Below, piece after piece: positions 8,068 to 16,232 of a stretch of DNA of 64,000 nucleotides. Origin of the DNA: Cryobacterium sp. Y50 (GTDB taxonomy: Bacteria > Actinomycetota > Actinomycetes > Actinomycetales > Microbacteriaceae); the NCBI RefSeq assembly GCF_002929805.1, contig NZ_PJJM01000095.1, positions 60,764 to 124,763 of the forward strand. The letters run 5' to 3'. A program made the position numbers and the translations under genes. Numbering within the stretch: position 1 is the first letter of the stretch; every line of letters starts with the position of its first letter. The notes under the pieces were generated by a model, which was given only the letters and a program-made list of their open reading frames with translations, did not search any database and was not told where the DNA came from.

Positions 8068-9026
8068 CCCTGCGCACCGGGAGCACGGTCGGCGAGAGCC
8101 GTGCTCCCGTCGACCGCCCGGTGCCTGTATCGGCAAGACCACCAAAGAAGCAGACAAGTTTCGATGGCTACTGGCCGTGGCTGTTCGTGCTGCCCACCCT
8201 GCTCGGCGTGCTCGGCTTCTACATCTGGCCGATAGTTCAGACCGGCTACCTGAGCTTCACCGAAACCGGCCCGTTCGGCGGTGAAGAATTCGTCGGACTC
8301 GACAATTACCAAACTATGCTTGCCGACGGCAATGTCGGTCAGGCGTTGATCAACACCCTGATCTACACGGTCATCGTGCTCGCGGGCATTCCGATCGCGC
8401 TGCTCATGGCCAACCTGGTCAACCAGCCAGGGCTGCGCTTCGCCTCCTTCTACCGTGTGCTGTTCTTCATGCCCTATATCGCCATGCCCACCGCGGTCGC
8501 CCTGGTCTGGCGCATGATTTACAACGGTGATTTCGGCATCCTGAACTGGATGCTCTCCCTCGTCGGAATCGACGGCCCGTACTGGACCTCCACCCCAGGC
8601 TTCGCGATTGTCTCGGTCGGCATCGTGGGCATGTGGGCCTCGCTCGGATTCGGCATCATCATTCTCGGCGCCGCGCTCAAAAACATCTCGCCCGAATATT
8701 ATGAGGCGGCGCAGCTCGACGGCGCCACCACATGGAAACAGTTCACCTCGATCACCGTGCCACTCGTCACGCCGAGCCTGTTCTTCGTCACGATCATCTC
8801 GGTGATCAACGGGTTTCAGCTGTTCGATCTGCTCTACGCGATCATGGGCCAGTACAACCCGGCCCTTGTGCAAAGCCAGTCGCTCGTCTACATCTTCTAC
8901 AACCAGGCCTTCATTCAAAACGACAAGGGCTATGCCGCCGCGATCGGCATGCTGATTCTCGTGGTGATCGGCATCGTCACCTTCTTTCAATTTCAAATGC
9001 AGAAGAAGTGGGTGAACTATGTCTAA
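8064..9026 (+). CDS. ABC sugar transporter permease, MalF type
   Basis: Membrane component of 320 residues. After a hydrophilic N-terminus come repeated hydrophobic segments, beginning WPWLFVLPTLLGVLGFYIWP, and the EAA loop that docks the ATPase is present (EYYEAAQLDGATTWKQFTSITVP, about 210-232). The start overlaps the binding-protein stop by 4 bases and its end overlaps the next permease by 8 bases, which indicates translational coupling. No ATPase gene follows; in actinobacteria such CUT1 importers commonly share a distant MsiK-like ATPase. Confidence 0.92.
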   Translation: MTLRTGSTVGESRAPVDRPVPVSARPPKKQTSFDGYWPWLFVLPTLLGVLGFYIWPIVQTGYLSFTETGPFGGEEFVGLDNYQTMLADGNVGQALINTLIYTVIVLAGIPIALLMANLVNQPGLRFASFYRVLFFMPYIAMPTAVALVWRMIYNGDFGILNWMLSLVGIDGPYWTSTPGFAIVSVGIVGMWASLGFGIIILGAALKNISPEYYEAAQLDGATTWKQFTSITVPLVTPSLFFVTIISVINGFQLFDLLYAIMGQYNPALVQSQSLVYIFYNQAFIQNDKGYAAAIGMLILVVIGIVTFFQFQMQKKWVNYV

Positions 9027-9861
9027 AGAATCTTTGTCCCCGGCCCAACAGGGCACGAACAGCGTGCGCGCGCACGTGCTGCTCGGCGTGATCGGCTTCA
9101 TCATGGTCTTTCCGTTCATCTGGCAGCTGATCATCTCGCTCTCCACCAACGACCAGGTGATGAGCGTGCCGCCCACCTTCTGGCCCGGCGAGCTGCAATG
9201 GGGCAACTTCGTTGACGTGTTCACCAAGCTGCCGTTCTTCGACCAGTTCGGCGTCTCGGTCGGCATCACCGTCATTCGCGTGATCGGCCAGGTCATGCTG
9301 TGCTCAATGGCCGGCTACGCCTTCGCCCGCATGCGTTTTCGCGGTCGCGGAATCTTTCTCGGTGTCATCCTCTCGATTCTCATGGTGCCGCCGCAGGTGT
9401 ACCTGATTCCGCAGTTTCAGATCATCCAGAACCTCGGCCTGCTCAACACCATCCTCGGCATCGCGCTGCCCGGCATCTTCAGCGCCTTCGGCGTTTTTCT
9501 GATGCGGCAGATCTTTCTCGGGCTGCCGCTCGAACTCGAAGAAGCCGCCCGGCTCGATGGCGCCAACCCGTTCCAGATCTTCTACAAGATCATGCTGCCG
9601 CTCGCGACTCCCGGAATCAGCGCCCTCATCATCATCACCACCCTGTGGTCGTGGAACGATCTGCTCTGGCCGCTCGTCGTCACCACCTATGCCGAGAAAA
9701 TGCCTCTTTCGGCTGGCCTCGCCACTCTGGTCGGCAGCATCACGACCGACTACCCGGTCATGATGGCCGCGAGCGTGCTCGCGATGGCGCCCGTGCTCAT
9801 CCTCTTCATCATGCTGCAGCGCCGCGTCGTCGAGGGCCTCGCCTTCAGCGGCTCGAAGTAG
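9019..9861 (+). CDS. ABC sugar transporter permease, MalG type
   Basis: Second permease of the sugar importer, 280 residues with repeated hydrophobic segments. The EAA loop is ELEEAARLDGANPFQIFYKI at about residues 173-192, and the protein ends in RRVVEGLAFSGSK, a very common C-terminus of MalG-like permeases. It overlaps the MalF-type permease gene and is followed after 29 bases by the first dehydrogenase gene. Confidence 0.92.
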   Translation: MSKESLSPAQQGTNSVRAHVLLGVIGFIMVFPFIWQLIISLSTNDQVMSVPPTFWPGELQWGNFVDVFTKLPFFDQFGVSVGITVIRVIGQVMLCSMAGYAFARMRFRGRGIFLGVILSILMVPPQVYLIPQFQIIQNLGLLNTILGIALPGIFSAFGVFLMRQIFLGLPLELEEAARLDGANPFQIFYKIMLPLATPGISALIIITTLWSWNDLLWPLVVTTYAEKMPLSAGLATLVGSITTDYPVMMAASVLAMAPVLILFIMLQRRVVEGLAFSGSK

Positions 9862-9890
9862 TGCTCCTCTTATATATGTCAGGACTTCTC

Positions 9891-10865
9891 GTGAACATTG
9901 GCCTCATCGGCGCCGGCGGCATCACCCACGTGCACATTCCGGCCTGGCTCGCCCTCGGCGCCCGGGTTACCGTCTTCTCGCTCGAGGGCGCCGCCGCGGT
10001 CGCCGCGCAGTACGGCATTGACGCGGTCGACTCACTCGACGAGCTGCTCGAGCGCTGCGACGTCGTCGACATCTGCACCCCCACCCCCACGCACTATCGC
10101 CTGGCCGAGCGTGCCCTACGCGCCGGCAAGCACGTCATCTGCGAAAAACCGATTGCGCTCTGTGCAGCGGATGCCGACACCCTCGCCGAACTCGCCGCCT
10201 TCGTCGGTAAGCAGCTGCACCCGGCCCACGTCGTGCGCTATTTCGCCGAGTATGCCCTCGCCCACAAGGCGGTCGGAGCCGGAACCATCGGCGAGCCGGC
10301 CATTTTGCGCTTCAGTCGCATCGGCGAGTTTCCGGCCTGGGCCAGCTGGTTCGCCGACGAGGCGCAGTCCGGCGGAATCGTGCTGGACCAGATGATCCAC
10401 GACCTCGACATCGCCCGCTGGATCGCCGGCGAGGTCATCGAGATCTACGCTGTCAAGCACGTGGCGAGCGGATGCGAGACCGCGCAGGTCGTGCTCACCC
10501 ACGAAAGCGGCGCGCTCAGCTACGTCACGGGAGTCTGGGGCGCTCCCGGCACCACCTTCGCCACCTCGTTCTCGATCGCCGGCTCGAAGGGAGTGCTCAA
10601 CCACGATTCTAAATCAGATGCCTCGCTCCGATTCGATCTCGGCGCCCCGTTACCGGGAGCTCACTCTCAGCGCCCGGACACGTCGCTCGGCGAAAGCCCG
10701 TACCTGACCGAACTGCGCGAGTTCGCCGCGGCCATCGAGGGTGGAGCCGCCCCGCGGGTCAGTCTCGGAGATGCCAGTCGCGCGGTGGAGCTCGCCGTCG
10801 CCGCGAACGAGTCGATCGCCTCCGGGCGCAGCGTGTCCGTCATTCGTCACGGGGTGTCGGCATGA
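9891..10865 (+). CDS. Gfo/Idh/MocA-family oxidoreductase
   Basis: NAD(P)-dependent sugar dehydrogenase family member of 324 residues. The Rossmann glycine motif (NIGLIGAGGITHVH) is at the very N-terminus, followed by DVVDICTPTPTHY and AGKHVICEKPIAL, the family nucleotide- and substrate-site motif with its conserved Lys. GGIVLDQMIHDLDIARW carries the expected His/Asp pair. I chose the GTG at 9891 because AGGA lies 6 bases upstream; an in-frame ATG at 9876 lacks a ribosome-binding site. Coupled by a 4-base overlap to a second Gfo/Idh gene. The substrate is unknown; a role in modifying the imported sugar is inference from the operon. Confidence 0.85.
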   Translation: MNIGLIGAGGITHVHIPAWLALGARVTVFSLEGAAAVAAQYGIDAVDSLDELLERCDVVDICTPTPTHYRLAERALRAGKHVICEKPIALCAADADTLAELAAFVGKQLHPAHVVRYFAEYALAHKAVGAGTIGEPAILRFSRIGEFPAWASWFADEAQSGGIVLDQMIHDLDIARWIAGEVIEIYAVKHVASGCETAQVVLTHESGALSYVTGVWGAPGTTFATSFSIAGSKGVLNHDSKSDASLRFDLGAPLPGAHSQRPDTSLGESPYLTELREFAAAIEGGAAPRVSLGDASRAVELAVAANESIASGRSVSVIRHGVSA

Positions 10866-11974
10866 GCGGTGCAGCCACCGACGGGCGAAATGTCGGCGCG
10901 CCGAGGACCTCGCCGGTAACCGACCAGGCCGCGCCACAGCTTCCACTTGTCGACGCTGAACGCCCACTGCGGGTCGCCCTCATGTCCTTCGCGCACGTGC
11001 ACGCGGACGGCTACGCACGTCTGTTGCAGGCGATGCCGAACGTTGAACTGCGCGCCTCCGATCCCGACGGCGACAAAGAGCAGGGCGAGCGGCGCGGACT
11101 AGACCTCGCGAACGACCTCGGCCTGACCTACGTCGACAGCTACGCCGAACTGCTCGACTGGCAGCCCGACGCCGTCATCGTGACGAGCGAAAACACCCGG
11201 CACCGTACACTCGTCGAAGCGGCCGCAGGGGCCGGGGCCGCCGTATTGTGCGAGAAGCCGCTCGCGACCACTCTTGAGGATGCCCTCGCCATGCAGGCGG
11301 CCTGCGATGCGGCCGGCGTGAGTCTGATGACGGCCTACCCGGTGCGGTTCTCGCCAGCGTTCGCACAGCTGCGCGAACTCGTCAAAGCCGGCGGACTCGG
11401 CGCGCTGCTCGCGGCGACCGGCACCAACAACGGGCAGATTCCAATCGGCGATCGGGCGTGGTTCACGGACCCGGCGCTGTCCGGCGGCGGCGCCATGGTC
11501 GATCACATCGTGCACGTCGCCGACTTGCTCGACGCCCTCACCGGCCTCGCTCCCGAGCGCGTGCGAGCCGTGTCCAACCGCATTCTGCACGCCGAGAAGC
11601 CCGAGGTGCGCGCCGAAACCGGGGGGCTGGTGACTATTAGCTACACCGGTGGCTTCGTCGCGACGATCGACTGCTCGTGGAGCCAGCCCGACACCGCGCC
11701 GACCTGGGGCGGGCTGACCCTCCAGATCGTCGGCACGCAGGGCATTGCGGACATTGATCCGTTTGCGCAGCACGTGGGCGGCGTCGGGCCTGATGGTGCA
11801 GTGTTTCTGGGGTACGGCACTAACACCGACGAGCTGCTTCTGCACGAGTTTTTGCACGCGGTGCGCACGGGACGAGCGGGGCAGCCCGACGGGGCTGCTG
11901 GCATCCGCTCGCTGAAAATTGTGCTCGCTGCACAGGAGTCGGCGCGCACGGGTGAGGTTGTGTCCGTCAGGTAA
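10862..11974 (+). CDS. Gfo/Idh/MocA-family oxidoreductase (second copy)
   Basis: A 370-residue paralogue of the preceding gene. It begins with a Ser/Ala/Pro-rich extension of about 35 residues before the Rossmann strand LRVALMSFAHVHADGY, where the usual GxGxxG has become SFAHVH, a variant seen in some family members. The motifs PDAVIVTSENTRHR and GAAVLCEKPLAT follow, then the C-terminal domain with GGGAMVDHIVHVADLL. The two tandem dehydrogenases may act on successive carbons or as a pair on one oxidised intermediate; neither substrate can be named. It is the last gene of the transport operon. Confidence 0.85.
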   Translation: MSGAATDGRNVGAPRTSPVTDQAAPQLPLVDAERPLRVALMSFAHVHADGYARLLQAMPNVELRASDPDGDKEQGERRGLDLANDLGLTYVDSYAELLDWQPDAVIVTSENTRHRTLVEAAAGAGAAVLCEKPLATTLEDALAMQAACDAAGVSLMTAYPVRFSPAFAQLRELVKAGGLGALLAATGTNNGQIPIGDRAWFTDPALSGGGAMVDHIVHVADLLDALTGLAPERVRAVSNRILHAEKPEVRAETGGLVTISYTGGFVATIDCSWSQPDTAPTWGGLTLQIVGTQGIADIDPFAQHVGGVGPDGAVFLGYGTNTDELLLHEFLHAVRTGRAGQPDGAAGIRSLKIVLAAQESARTGEVVSVR

Positions 11975-12030
11975 ACAACGCGACCGGGTTTACCTCGATA
12001 ACTGAGATTACGTCATAAGCGCAGGATATG

Positions 12031-12058
12031 CCCGGCTGACGGGTAAAAAGTCGCCGGG
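12031..12058 (+). terminator. Possible terminator after the sugar operon
   Basis: CCCGGC(T)GAC, a 9-base loop and GTCGCCGGG form a 9-bp stem with one bulged base, 56 bases after the last dehydrogenase stop. There is no T-run, which is common for terminators in high-GC actinobacteria. Confidence 0.4.
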
Positions 12059-13330
12059 TGAAAGCAGGTACCAGTTCCGCAACCCGAGTCGGAGGCTACA
12101 TGTCCGTTCAGTCCGCCCTTGAACGGCGGCAACCCTCGCCCGAAGCCAGCGGCACGGGCGGCAAGTCCGCCACCCGCACCTTTCGTAGCGACATCGAGGG
12201 CCTGTGCGAGATCGCCGTGATAGTCGTCATTTTCGATCACCTGATCGGCTGGCCGTCCGGCGGATTCATCGGCGTCGACATCTTCTTTGTCAGCTCGGGC
12301 TTTCACATCACGAGCCTGCTGCTCAAGGAACACGCCCGCACGGGCCGCATCTCGCTCGTCGATTTCTACCGCCGTCGGGTCCGCCGCATCCTGCCGGTGT
12401 CGCTGCTCGTGCTCGTCGTCACGGTGGCCATCGGCTACCCTGCTGCTACCGAGTGCCCGCGCTCTCAGCACCCTCCGGGATGGCGTCTCCTCGTCACTTT
12501 TCGTGGCTAACTGGCACTTTGCCGCCGGAGGCACCGACTACCTGCAGGCGACCAACGCTGTGTCCCCGCTGCAGCACTACTGGTCGCTCGCCATGGAAGA
12601 ACAGTTCTACTTCTTCTGGCCGTTTGTGATCATCGTTATCCTCACCCTGGCCGACCGTCGCACACTGAACGCCCGCGCCCTAATCACGACCGTGGCCGTC
12701 AGCACCGGCTTCATCACCCTCGGCTTTCTGGCCTGGAGCTTCTTCGAAACCTTCACGAGCAGCGCCATCGCCTACTTCTCTACCGGCGCCCGCGCCTGGG
12801 AACTCGGCATCGGGGCCCTCCTCGCTGCCTCAGCCCCCGGCATTGCCAAATTACTGGCGACACTGCGCCCCGTGCTGGCCTGGCTCGGCCTCGCCCTCAT
12901 CGTGGTCAGCCTCGTGTTGATCAGCCGAGACTCACCGTTCCCTGCCCCATGGGCTCTGCTGCCCGTCGCGGGAAGCACCCTCATCCTCGCTGCCGACATT
13001 GGATCCTCCGAACAGCGCCTGCTCTTTCCCCTCACCAATCCAGTGAGCCGCTACATCGGCAAGATCTCTTACTCCCTCTATCTCTGGCACTTTCCGGTGG
13101 TTATTCTGCTCGCCACAGTCTTCGCGACCAACTCGCCGCGCTACCTACCGCTTGCCCTCATGCTCATGGTCGCCCTCTCGGTGTTCTCCTTCCACTTCGT
13201 CGAAGATCCCATTCGGCACTCGCTCTGGCTTGAAAGTCGGCAAACCCGTCAGCGAGAACGGATGCGCCGCCCCGATACCCAGCACCGCTCCGGCATCACC
13301 CCGGCCAAGGCCTGGATCGGCGCCCTCGTT

Positions 13331-13375
13331 GCTGTCACCCTCGTCGCTATCACCCTCGTCGCTGTCACCCCCGTC
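13331..13375. repeat. 15-bp tandem repeat, three copies
   Basis: GCTGTCACCCTCGTC with one or two substitutions, repeated at 13331, 13346 and 13361. In the acyltransferase frame it gives Ala-Val/Ile-Thr-Leu/Pro-Val repeats that lengthen the last membrane segment. Confidence 0.85.
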
Positions 13376-13480
13376 ATCGTCTCGATCTTCTTCGTTGCGT
13401 TGAAGTCCCGCACGTCCGAACCGTGCGCCGATGCCGCGCCGATCGGTGCGAACGTCAATCTGGGTGTGGAAGCTCCCACC

Positions 13481-13540
13481 GAACCCGCCACCGAAACCGC
13501 CACCGAACCCGCCACCCTGCAGGCCACCCTGCAGGCCACT
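13481..13540. repeat. 12-bp tandem repeats, 3 + 2 copies
   Basis: Three copies of GAACCCGCCACC (13481-13516, middle copy with one change) run into two copies of CTGCAGGCCACC (13517-13540). They encode Glu-Pro/Thr-Ala-Thr and Leu-Gln-Ala-Thr repeats in the linker between the membrane and SGNH domains of the broken acyltransferase. Confidence 0.85.
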
Positions 13541-13694
13541 CGGCAGGCTGCCATCACCGCGGCGCTGGCGAATACGGCCTGGCCCGAGGCGACGCCTGCG
13601 TTCGACGCGCTCGGTGACCATTCCGGCGCGCCGGAATGGGTCGACGACAACTGCCTCTCGCTGAGCGAGAAGAACGCCGCCAGATGTGTCTACG

Positions 13695-13727
13695 GCGACC
13701 CAGCCGCGACCCAGCCGCGACCCAGCC
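13695..13727. repeat. 11-bp tandem repeat, three exact copies, causing a frameshift
   Basis: GCGACCCAGCC occurs three times in a row without change. Because 11 is not a multiple of 3, the two extra copies (22 bases) shift the frame by one; removing them joins GGC GAC CCA GCC directly to GCG GCC CAA ACC GCG and restores the SGNH reading frame. Confidence 0.9.
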
Positions 13728-14246
13728 GCGGCCCAAACCGCGGTGCTGCTCGGCGATTCCATGGTGATCAGCTACATGCCGGCCATTCGCGCCGCGCTCG
13801 AACCGCTCGGCGACAACGTGCAGTCGCTCACCATGTTCTCCTGCCCGGCTGTGACATTTCGGTCGCTGCCACGAGCGCCTCCGATGCGTCCGCCGCCAAG
13901 TGCGACGACCACCACGCCTGGGTCTACGCCAAGATCGCTCGTCTGTCGCCCGACCCCGTGCTCATGTCGAGCCTCGCCGGACCCCTCGTGCGCCTCGCCA
14001 GCGGCAACGAGGAATCCGAAGCCCTCACTGAGTGGCAGAGCGCTACGGCCGCCACGATCACTGCGCTGCAGGAGTCAACCAAGCACGTCGCTATACTCTC
14101 ACCGCCGCCGGCCAGCACTTCGTGCGCGAGGCGAGCACTCAGCTCGGCCCGCTGCTCGCCGCGGCCCTGTTCCCGCCCGTGGCCTAGTGCGGCCGCGCCA
14201 GGTCGCGCCGCCCGTGGCCGCGCTCGATATCGGGCGCCGCGCCACG

Positions 14247-14291
14247 GTGACCGGCATAGCGTTGACCGGCATAGCGGTGACCGGTGTAGCG
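14247..14291. repeat. 15-bp tandem repeat, three copies, intergenic
   Basis: GTGACCGGCATAGCG repeated at 14247, 14262 and 14277 with one, then two, substitutions. It lies in the 286-base stretch 14188-14473 between the broken acyltransferase and the flavin reductase gene; I see no gene in that stretch. Confidence 0.85.
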
Positions 14292-14473
14292 GCTGCCCGG
14301 ATCGGGCGCGCTCATCCGCAGTGCGCGTGATGGGGCGCTCGCCTCGGTAGCCCCGCGTTCGCGCGACGGAACGCTGCACGCGCGAGCGGATGGTGCTACC
14401 GCGAACCAGTCGCGCCAGCAAGCCTTGGCACCGTATGCAGCAAAATACCGCGCTATCGAGCGTACGGAGCCGT

Positions 14474-15097
14474 TCAGTGCTCGCGCGGCCGAAACTCGCG
14501 CGGCCAGTCGCTCGCGCGAATGCGCTTGATCTCCTTGACCGCGCCGATCGTTCCCCACTCGTCCCGGCCGAGCCGCGACAACGGTCGCAACTTCTCAACG
14601 AGCGGATGCCCGCCATCCAGCATCGCAGACGACACCGCGACGTGCGTCACCTCGCCGAAGACGAGCGTGCAATCGCCCAGTTCGAGCGTGGAGTGCAGTC
14701 GGCACTCGATCGCCGCGGGGGACTCGGCCACCCGCATCGATGAAACGGTCAGGCTCGGCTCGCGGGTCAGCCCGGCGCGGTCGAACTCGCTCTCCGCCGG
14801 CCCGAAGTCGGTCCCGGTCGCATTCACTTCCTCGAACAGCGATTCCGGCGTGAAATTCACCACGAAGTCCCCGGTCTCAAGGATATTGCGCACGGTGTCC
14901 TTGACGCCCACCGAGGTGAATTGCACGATCGGCGGCGAAACGGATGCCACGGTGAAGAATGAATGCGGCGCCAGGTTGTCGACCCCGTCTGCCGAATGGC
15001 TCGACACCCAGGCAATCGGCCGCGGAACCACGAGAGAGTTCAGCAGGCGGTAGAAGTCGCGGCGGGCAAGGTCTCGGGGATCGAAGTCAGTACGCAC
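14474..15097 (-). CDS. Flavin reductase-like domain protein
   Basis: A 207-residue FMN-binding split-barrel protein of the flavin reductase/DIM6-NTAB family. Motifs: FYRLLNSLVVPRPIAWVSS near the N-terminus, NLAPHSFFTVASVSPPIV, then DTVRNILETGDFVVN, which together form the flavin site. Such proteins reduce flavins for a partner oxygenase or act on small aromatic substrates; the partner is not evident here. It is divergent from the HAD phosphatase gene, with 79 bases between them. Confidence 0.88.
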   Translation of the reverse strand: MRTDFDPRDLARRDFYRLLNSLVVPRPIAWVSSHSADGVDNLAPHSFFTVASVSPPIVQFTSVGVKDTVRNILETGDFVVNFTPESLFEEVNATGTDFGPAESEFDRAGLTREPSLTVSSMRVAESPAAIECRLHSTLELGDCTLVFGEVTHVAVSSAMLDGGHPLVEKLRPLSRLGRDEWGTIGAVKEIKRIRASDWPREFRPREH

Positions 15098-15176
15098 TCG
15101 CTCAGGCTAACAACTCGCCCGCATCCCCGGCCCCGCTCACACCGACCGGCCCCTCTACGATCGATAGAGTGGCCTG

Positions 15177-15944
15177 ATGCCTATCCTTCCCCGTCTGGTG
15201 GCCTTCGACCTCGACGATACCCTCGCGCCGTCCAAGTCAGCGCTCGACCCGTCCATGATCGAACTGCTGGTGAAGCTGCTCGGCGTCACCGAGGTTTGCG
15301 TCATCTCCGGTGGTCAGTTCGGCCAGTTCCAGGCGCAAATCATCGACAACCTGCCCGAGATCAGCCCCGATCTACTCGCCCGGCTGCACCTGCTGCCCAC
15401 CTGCGGCACCCAGTACTACCGCAGCGGCCCCCAGGGCTGGACGCAGGTCTACGCCGAAAACCTGACCGACGAGCAGAAGACCCGGGCCCAGGGCGCCGTC
15501 GAACAGACCGCGCGCAGCCTCGGTTACTGGGAGAGCGACACCTGGGGCCCCATCCTCGAAGACCGCGGCTCGCAGATCACCTTCTCCGCGCTCGGCCAGG
15601 CCGCCCCGGTTGCCGCCAAGATCGCCTGGGACCCGACCGGGGAGAAGAAGAACACCCTGCGGGAGGCCGTGCAGACCCTGCTGCCCGACCTTGAGGTGCG
15701 TTCGGGTGGGTCGACTTCCGTTGATATCACCCGGCAGGGCATCGACAAGGCCTACGGAATGAAGCGGCTGGCCACCCTCACCGGGGTCGACCTCGACGAC
15801 ATGCTGTTCGTCGGCGATCGCCTCGACGAGAACGGCAATGACTATCCGGTCAAGGTTCTCGGCGTCGAGTGTATCGCCGTCGCAGGCTGGCCCGACACCG
15901 TCGCCCTGCTCGAAGACCTCATTCCCCGCTACGCCGCCGTCTGA
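15177..15944 (+). CDS. HAD superfamily IIB phosphatase
   Basis: A 255-residue hydrolase with all four HAD motifs: FDLDDTLAPSK (about 9-19, nucleophile Asp), CVISGGQFGQF (motif II), the Lys in GIDKAYGMK, and MLFVGDRLDENGNDYPV (acidic motif IV). The IIB cap and the extended motif IV resemble phosphomannomutase-like and sucrose-phosphatase-like phosphatases, so a sugar phosphate is the likely substrate. It is monocistronic and divergent from the flavin reductase gene. Confidence 0.85.
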   Translation: MPILPRLVAFDLDDTLAPSKSALDPSMIELLVKLLGVTEVCVISGGQFGQFQAQIIDNLPEISPDLLARLHLLPTCGTQYYRSGPQGWTQVYAENLTDEQKTRAQGAVEQTARSLGYWESDTWGPILEDRGSQITFSALGQAAPVAAKIAWDPTGEKKNTLREAVQTLLPDLEVRSGGSTSVDITRQGIDKAYGMKRLATLTGVDLDDMLFVGDRLDENGNDYPVKVLGVECIAVAGWPDTVALLEDLIPRYAAV

Positions 15945-15988
15945 CCGCCCCCGGTAGTGGCCGGGGCGGTCAACCTTCCGCCTGCTCG

Positions 15989-16092
15989 CCCCGTGGCTAA
16001 TTCAGGAAGACTGATGCAGGTAGATGCCGCGGCCGCCGAAATACGCGGGGCGCCACCCCCGTCCCGGCAGATTTCCTGAATTAGCCACGGGG
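15989..16092. repeat. 104-bp intergenic element with 20-bp perfect terminal inverted repeats
   Basis: The left arm CCCCGTGGCTAATTCAGGAA (15989-16008) and the right arm TTCCTGAATTAGCCACGGGG (16073-16092) are exact inverted copies, flanking 64 GC-rich bases. A related element with the same right arm core TTCCTGAATTAGCCAC is at 43762-43855. It encodes nothing. The rest of the gap 15945-16232 holds no gene. Confidence 0.8.
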
Positions 16093-16232
16093 GCTGCTCA
16101 TCAACCGCGGCCACGAGGTCGTTACCGCAGTAGCTTTGCCCCGATTCACGGCCTCTCCCGTTGGAGCAGACCGTTTTGGCCGGGCTGACCGCCCCTGCAA
16201 CCCGACCCGAGATTCCATCCTGAGTTTTTCTC

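Larger units (their letters stand above)
12100..14187 (+). pseudogene. Decayed OafA/YrhL-type acyltransferase with SGNH domain
   Basis: A membrane O-acyltransferase gene broken in several places. It opens well (GGAGG at 12091, ATG at 12100) with FRSDIEGL and GGFIGVDIFF, the acyltransferase-3 motifs. One extra base in the CCC run at 12438-12440 moves the frame from 1 to 2, where the gene continues through HYWSLAMEEQFYFFWPF and YSLYLWHFP. At 13695-13727 three copies of an 11-bp unit shift it to frame 3, in which AVLLGDSMVISYMPAIR (the SGNH catalytic block) is read. A missing base near 13852 returns it to frame 2 (ISVAATSASD, then KHVAILSPPP). Near 14110 an internal deletion joins to a C-terminus in frame 3 (GQHFVREAST to a TAG at 14185). 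Sequencing error cannot explain all lesions because part of the SGNH domain is absent. Confidence 0.85.
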
